9,705 nucleotides of DNA from Deltaproteobacteria bacterium (GTDB lineage: Bacteria > Desulfobacterota > Binatia > Binatales > Binataceae), in contig DAHZDR010000495.1 in NCBI GenBank assembly GCA_027403435.1, positions 1 to 9,705 of the forward strand, written 5' to 3'. Under the pieces are notes generated by a model. The model was not told where the DNA came from and ran no database searches. It saw nothing but the letters and a program-made list of their open reading frames with translations. Shown here piece after piece: positions 7,161 through 9,705 of the stretch (position 1 is the first letter of the stretch; the number at the start of each line of letters is the position of its first letter). The translations under genes and the position numbers were made by a program.

Positions 7161-7973
7161 TCAGACGCCCCTGATGGCGATCACTTCCAGAGCCGGTTTG
7201 CGGTCGCCCGTGCAACTGATCATGCGCGGCGCGCGCAGGATGGTCAGCGCGAATCCGAGCGACCGGTACAGCTCCACAATCCGCGCGGTCGCCTGATTCG
7301 AGAGCACGACCGGTCCCGGATGACGCGCGAGCCATTCGGCCAGCCGGACCTGATCGGTCCACGCAAAGCGCTCTTTGGAGTATTGCGTGAATTCGACGTC
7401 GTAGGGCGGGTCGGCGTAGATGAAATCGTCCGCCTCAAGCGGCAGGCTCGCGAAGTCCCCGGTCCTGAAATCCCATCCGGCGAAAGCCGCCCGATAGGGC
7501 AAAAAATCCCGGAGGTAATTGATTCGCGCGTGCCGGCCAAACGGCACGTTGAAAAAACCGTCGCGGTTGAACCGGCAGAGGCCGTTGTAACCGGTGCGGT
7601 TCAGATAAAAGAACAGCGCGGCCGCTTCCGCTGAAGCTTGCTTGCCCTGACCAATCAGCCGATTGAACCGCGCGCGATGCCGGTAGTACAGCGTGGCGTC
7701 GTTACGCATCGCGATCCGCATCCGCAATCCATCCTTCAGCCATTGGTAGAAGTTGATCGGATGCGGATTGATATCGCTCAGCATCGCCCGCGCCGGGTTG
7801 AGGCCAAGCGCCACCGCCAGGCCGCCGCAGAAAGGCTCGACCAGCCGGCGATCACGATGGCCGCGCCACAGCTCGCGCAGGCGCGGCGCCAGCCAGCGTT
7901 TACCGCCCGCCCACTTCAACGGGGGTTTGAGCGTCTCCACCAGCCGCCCCGAAGCCTCCAGCACCGCCGCCAT
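7161..7973 (-). CDS. Dam-family (D12 class) DNA adenine N6-methyltransferase
   Basis: SAM-dependent methylase that puts a methyl group on N6 of adenine in a short DNA site; family members such as Dam and DpnM recognise GATC. With the ATG at 7973 it is 270 aa, typical of the family. Motif order fits the alpha class: PPLKWAGGKRWLAP (17-30, motif X), LVEPFCGGLAVAL (44-56, motif I, SAM binding), SDINPHPINFY (66-76), LNRTGYNGLCRFN (124-136) and the catalytic DPPY at 188-191 in YADPPYD (motif IV). Other possible starts are TTG at 8024 and GTG at 7940; the GTG has GGAGG about 14 bases upstream. No restriction endonuclease gene is visible nearby, so it looks like an orphan (solitary) methylase. The target GATC is inferred from family membership and from the abundance of that site in the window. 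Confidence 0.92.
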   Translation of the reverse strand: MAAVLEASGRLVETLKPPLKWAGGKRWLAPRLRELWRGHRDRRLVEPFCGGLAVALGLNPARAMLSDINPHPINFYQWLKDGLRMRIAMRNDATLYYRHRARFNRLIGQGKQASAEAAALFFYLNRTGYNGLCRFNRDGFFNVPFGRHARINYLRDFLPYRAAFAGWDFRTGDFASLPLEADDFIYADPPYDVEFTQYSKERFAWTDQVRLAEWLARHPGPVVLSNQATARIVELYRSLGFALTILRAPRMISCTGDRKPALEVIAIRGV

Positions 7974-7983
7974 CCCATTCTGA

Positions 7984-8011
7984 TTTATATGGCCGCGCGA
8001 TTTAACTCCAA
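7984..8011 (-). promoter_or_regulatory. Possible promoter for the adenine methylase gene
   Basis: On the minus strand TATAAA (7989-7984) follows TTGGAG (8011-8006) with 16 bases between. The -10 match is good and the -35 poor. A start about seven bases on would fall almost at the ATG at 7973, implying a near-leaderless message, or a short leader if GTG 7940 is the true start. Confidence 0.3.
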
Positions 8012-8049
8012 TCCAAAAGCGCAAATTGCCGCCGTCCGTGGCGCGGCGT

Positions 8050-8079
8050 TTGTGATCGCGGGCGGCCGCGGACTAGATT
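8050..8079 (+). promoter_or_regulatory. Possible promoter for the SDR gene
   Basis: TTGTGA (8050-8055) and TAGATT (8074-8079) are 18 bases apart, each with four of six consensus matches. The predicted start near 8086 leaves a leader of about 50 bases. This is a weak candidate, listed because the divergent genes at 7973 and 8139 must both be transcribed from this 165-base gap. Confidence 0.25.
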
Positions 8080-8138
8080 CCCGATTGCGGGCCCGCACGC
8101 CGGCGCCAGCGAAAATCTCCGCAAAGGAACCTCGTGCG

Positions 8139-8921
8139 ATGCAGGAATTGAAGGACAAGGTCGCGATTATCACTGGCGGCGGCTACGGAATCGGCAAGCA
8201 AATCGCGCTCGCTTACGCCCGCCACGGGATCAAGCTCGCGCTCGCCGCGCGTTCCGAAGGCCCGCTCGACGAGACCCGCGCCGCGGTCGAAAAGCTCGGC
8301 GTCCGGGCGATCGCCCTGCGCACCGACGTCGCCAAAGAGGCCGATTGCGCGCGCATGGTCGAGGAAACCATCAAGGCCTTCGGCCGCGTCGATATTCTGG
8401 TCAACAACGCCGGAATCGCCGGTCCGACCAAGCGCCTGACCGAAATGACGCTGGCGGAATGGCGCGAGGTCATCGATATCAACCTGACCGGCGCGTGGCT
8501 CGCCGCGCGCGCGGCGCTGCCCGCGATGGCGCAGCAAAAGAGCGGCAATATCCTGATGATCTCCTCGGGCGCGGGCCGCCGCGGCTATCCGCTGCGCTCG
8601 CCCTACGCCTCGTCGAAATGGGCGCTGATCGGACTTACGCAGACCTTGGCCGGCGAATGGGGTCCGGCGGGAGTGCGCGTCAATTGCATCTGTCCCGGCG
8701 CGGTCGAGGGCGACCGGATCGAGCGGGTGATGCATGCGCGGGCGGAGGCGCTCGGCGTGCCCTACGCGCAAATTCGCAAGGGCTTCGAGTCGGGCGCCGC
8801 GCTCCAGCGAATCGTGACCGAGGACGAGATCGCCCGGGTCGCGGTGTTCCTGGTCAGCGATCTTTCGGCGGGCATGACCGGCCAGACGATGAACGTTGAC
8901 GCCGGCAGTATCATGAACTGA
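8139..8921 (+). CDS. Classical short-chain dehydrogenase/reductase (SDR)
   Basis: NAD(P)-dependent oxidoreductase of the classical SDR fold, 260 aa, the usual length. The cofactor loop is TGGGYGIG (12-19). Arg38 in LAARSEG after the second strand suggests NADP(H). D63 contacts adenine and NNAG lies at 89-92. The catalytic set is N115 (DINLTGAW), S143 (ISSGAG), Y156 and K160 (YASSK). The PG motif of CICPGAVEGDR and the ending MNVDAGSIMN are typical of FabG-like members. The substrate cannot be assigned. The start at 8139 is preferred over upstream in-frame ATGs (from 7638) because the SDR fold begins there and AAAGGAA at 8123-8129 sits nine bases before it; the longer frame would run antisense through the methylase gene. 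It is divergent from the methylase, with no operon partner visible. Confidence 0.95.
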   Translation: MQELKDKVAIITGGGYGIGKQIALAYARHGIKLALAARSEGPLDETRAAVEKLGVRAIALRTDVAKEADCARMVEETIKAFGRVDILVNNAGIAGPTKRLTEMTLAEWREVIDINLTGAWLAARAALPAMAQQKSGNILMISSGAGRRGYPLRSPYASSKWALIGLTQTLAGEWGPAGVRVNCICPGAVEGDRIERVMHARAEALGVPYAQIRKGFESGAALQRIVTEDEIARVAVFLVSDLSAGMTGQTMNVDAGSIMN

Positions 8922-8922
8922 A

Positions 8923-8944
8923 CGCGCCGCCCATAAGCGGCGCG
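8923..8944 (+). terminator. Hairpin behind the SDR gene, possible terminator
   Basis: CGCGCCGC (8923-8930) and GCGGCGCG (8937-8944) form a perfect eight-pair stem with loop CCATAA, starting one base after the SDR stop. There is no T-run immediately after it, so it is at best a non-canonical terminator or a 3'-end stabiliser. Confidence 0.4.
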
Positions 8945-9099
8945 ACGGCGCGCCCGTGGGGACTTTCCCTTTCGGCTGTATCCGACGACCAGCCGCGGCC
9001 ACTCGATATCGGGCGGCGCGCGGCTCCATCACGCGCGAATTCGCCCAGGGAACCGCCGCGGCCTGTAATCGCAGGCATAATGTGCTACAAGCTGCGTCC

Positions 9100-9252
9100 G
9101 TGAATATCCACGAGGATTTTTGGCGAATTTGGCGATGTCGCGCGCCTGGCGCCATCATGGGCATCGTCTTTGCGTTTTGGATGGCGGGCGCGCGTCCGGC
9201 GGCGGCCGCCAGCTTCGCGATGGTCGATCCCGTGCCGGCGAGTCGCGGTTGA
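9100..9252 (+). CDS. Possible small exported peptide or remnant of a secreted-protein gene
   Basis: From the GTG at 9100 the frame gives 50 residues. A basic, Trp-containing start is followed by a hydrophobic core (IMGIVFAFWMAGA), an alanine-rich cleavage-like region (RPAAAAS) and only about a dozen residues (FAMVDPVPASRG) before the stop. An internal ATG at 9157 would give a 31-residue version. This looks like a signal peptide without a mature protein. No good ribosome-binding site is seen for either start, although CATAAT at 9076-9081 could be a -10 box. It could equally be chance. Confidence 0.2.
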   Translation: MNIHEDFWRIWRCRAPGAIMGIVFAFWMAGARPAAAASFAMVDPVPASRG

Positions 9253-9360
9253 CGTCGCGGCAACCATTTGCTATAGGCCGCATTGCATAGTCGGCGGTTG
9301 CAACGACCTCGCCGGCGAGGCACAGGGGGTAGGAATGCGCCCAGTGAAGTTTCGCGCCGC

Positions 9361-9370
9361 GGGGGGGGGG
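9361..9370 (+). repeat. Homopolymer of ten G
   Basis: An uninterrupted run of ten G follows CGCGCCGC in the gene-poor stretch. Runs of this length are prone to slippage in replication and to base-calling error in assemblies. No convincing gene spans it. Confidence 0.9.
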
Positions 9371-9518
9371 CGAAACGCCTTGGTCAAAAAGGATTCTCGC
9401 TCGCAAGCGGGGCCTTTTCGCCGCCCGTCCACGCCAGCTTAATTCGCTCCGCCAGTTCCAATCTCGTCAAATTTCAAGTTGTATTGCGGGCGGGTTCGGA
9501 CCGTCGGCGGCGGATTGC

Positions 9519-9535
9519 GCGTGGACGAACCACGC
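9519..9535 (+). other. Small hairpin upstream of the right-edge gene
   Basis: GCGTGG (9519-9524) pairs exactly with CCACGC (9530-9535) around the loop ACGAA, ending 61 bases before the start codon at 9597. It could be a leader element or a dyad operator. The arms are short and the DNA GC-rich, so chance is a fair explanation. Confidence 0.3.
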
Positions 9536-9596
9536 TGAACGATCGAAATCGGACGGGAATTGTCATGCGGCAAAGAAACCAAGCGAGAGGCTGACC

Positions 9597-9705
9597 ATGA
9601 GGACATTCATGCGACGGTTGGTGCTGGCGGCGGCGATTATCTTGTGCGCCGAGTTATTCGCGAGTGGAGCGGCGCACGCGGGCGCGCCCAAGAGTATTCC
9701 GAAGA
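9597..9705 (+). CDS. Start of a gene for an exported (Sec signal peptide) protein, partial
   Basis: The ATG at 9597 has GAGAGG at 9585-9590, six bases upstream. The first 36 codons encode a classic Sec signal peptide: a basic start (MRTFMRR), a hydrophobic core (LVLAAAIILCAELFASG) and a likely signal peptidase I site after AAHA. The mature protein would begin GAPKSIPK. The cysteine in IILC is not preceded by a lipobox small residue, so a lipoprotein is unlikely. The gene runs out of the window and its family cannot be told. Confidence 0.75.
   Translation, partial: MRTFMRRLVLAAAIILCAELFASGAAHAGAPKSIPK

Larger units (their letters stand above)
8945..9596. other. Gene-poor stretch of about 650 bases
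   Basis: No frame on either strand gives a protein with recognisable domain character; open frames here are Arg/Pro/Ala-rich and change character abruptly, as expected of GC-rich non-coding DNA. Items seen inside are a short signal-peptide-like ORF (9100-9252), a loose inverted repeat GCAACC/GGTTGC (9260-9265 and 9296-9301), ten consecutive G (9361-9370) and a small hairpin (9519-9535). It may be intergenic DNA, decayed gene remnants, or both. Confidence 0.5.

Noticed and set aside
7161..7973. Part of a restriction-modification system
   Set aside because: No endonuclease or specificity gene is visible next to the methylase; neighbours are a VTT membrane protein and a divergent SDR. An orphan methylase is the simpler reading.
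7638..8138. Upstream extension of the SDR frame by 167 codons
   Set aside because: The extension runs antisense through the methylase gene, has no SDR or other domain character, and a good Shine-Dalgarno sits just before the ATG at 8139.
8073..9323. 416-codon minus-strand open frame across the SDR gene
   Set aside because: The SDR on the plus strand has all catalytic motifs and a ribosome-binding site; the antisense frame is low-complexity and Arg/Ala-rich.

Overview
The window is GC-rich bacterial DNA (about two thirds G+C by eye) with dense, ordinary housekeeping and accessory genes. The organism is probably a Gram-negative bacterium, because it carries an RND efflux pump with its membrane-fusion partner. 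The short, archaeal/thermophile-like form of AhcY and an HPr with a GLHxRA rather than GLHxRP active site point loosely to a deltaproteobacterial or Binatota-like lineage. That placement is a low-confidence inference. I see no rRNA, tRNA, CRISPR array, insertion sequence or phage gene.

Layout. Positions 1-47 hold the last codons of a gene that looks like an RND membrane-fusion protein. It overlaps by ATGA the complete RND permease gene (44-3091). A small HPr-type phosphocarrier gene follows (3168-3440). A 252-base gap then carries a well-formed sigma-70-like promoter (3489-3517) and a roughly 170-base, structure-rich leader in front of metK (3693-4880). Only 24 bases separate metK from ahcY (4905-6179), and the unit ends at a strong intrinsic terminator (6208-6250). 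On the opposite strand, a Dam/D12-class adenine methyltransferase (7973-7161) is followed by a TVP38/TMEM64 (VTT/DedA-like) membrane protein (7045-6311). Divergent from the methylase is a classical short-chain dehydrogenase/reductase (8139-8921). The stretch 8922-9596 has no convincing gene: it holds a hairpin behind the SDR, a short signal-peptide-like ORF that may be a gene remnant, and a run of ten G. At the right edge a gene for an exported protein begins (9597) and runs out of the window.

How the genes work together. MetK makes S-adenosylmethionine and AhcY removes S-adenosylhomocysteine, the product and inhibitor of methyltransferases, so metK-ahcY is a compact methyl-cycle operon. The neighbouring adenine methylase is a SAM consumer, but it sits in a separate divergent transcription unit. 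The RND pump and membrane-fusion protein form an export system. HPr, the VTT protein and the SDR have no visible functional partner here.

Most interesting points: (1) the metK leader can be drawn as a three-way junction plus two mutually exclusive downstream pairings, one of which covers the metK Shine-Dalgarno; it matches no SAM or SAH riboswitch consensus I can recall, so it is a candidate new cis-regulatory RNA. (2) GATC, and especially GCGATCGC, is strongly over-represented in a window that also encodes a Dam-family methylase. I did not find a clearly novel multi-gene system; most of the window is recognisable.
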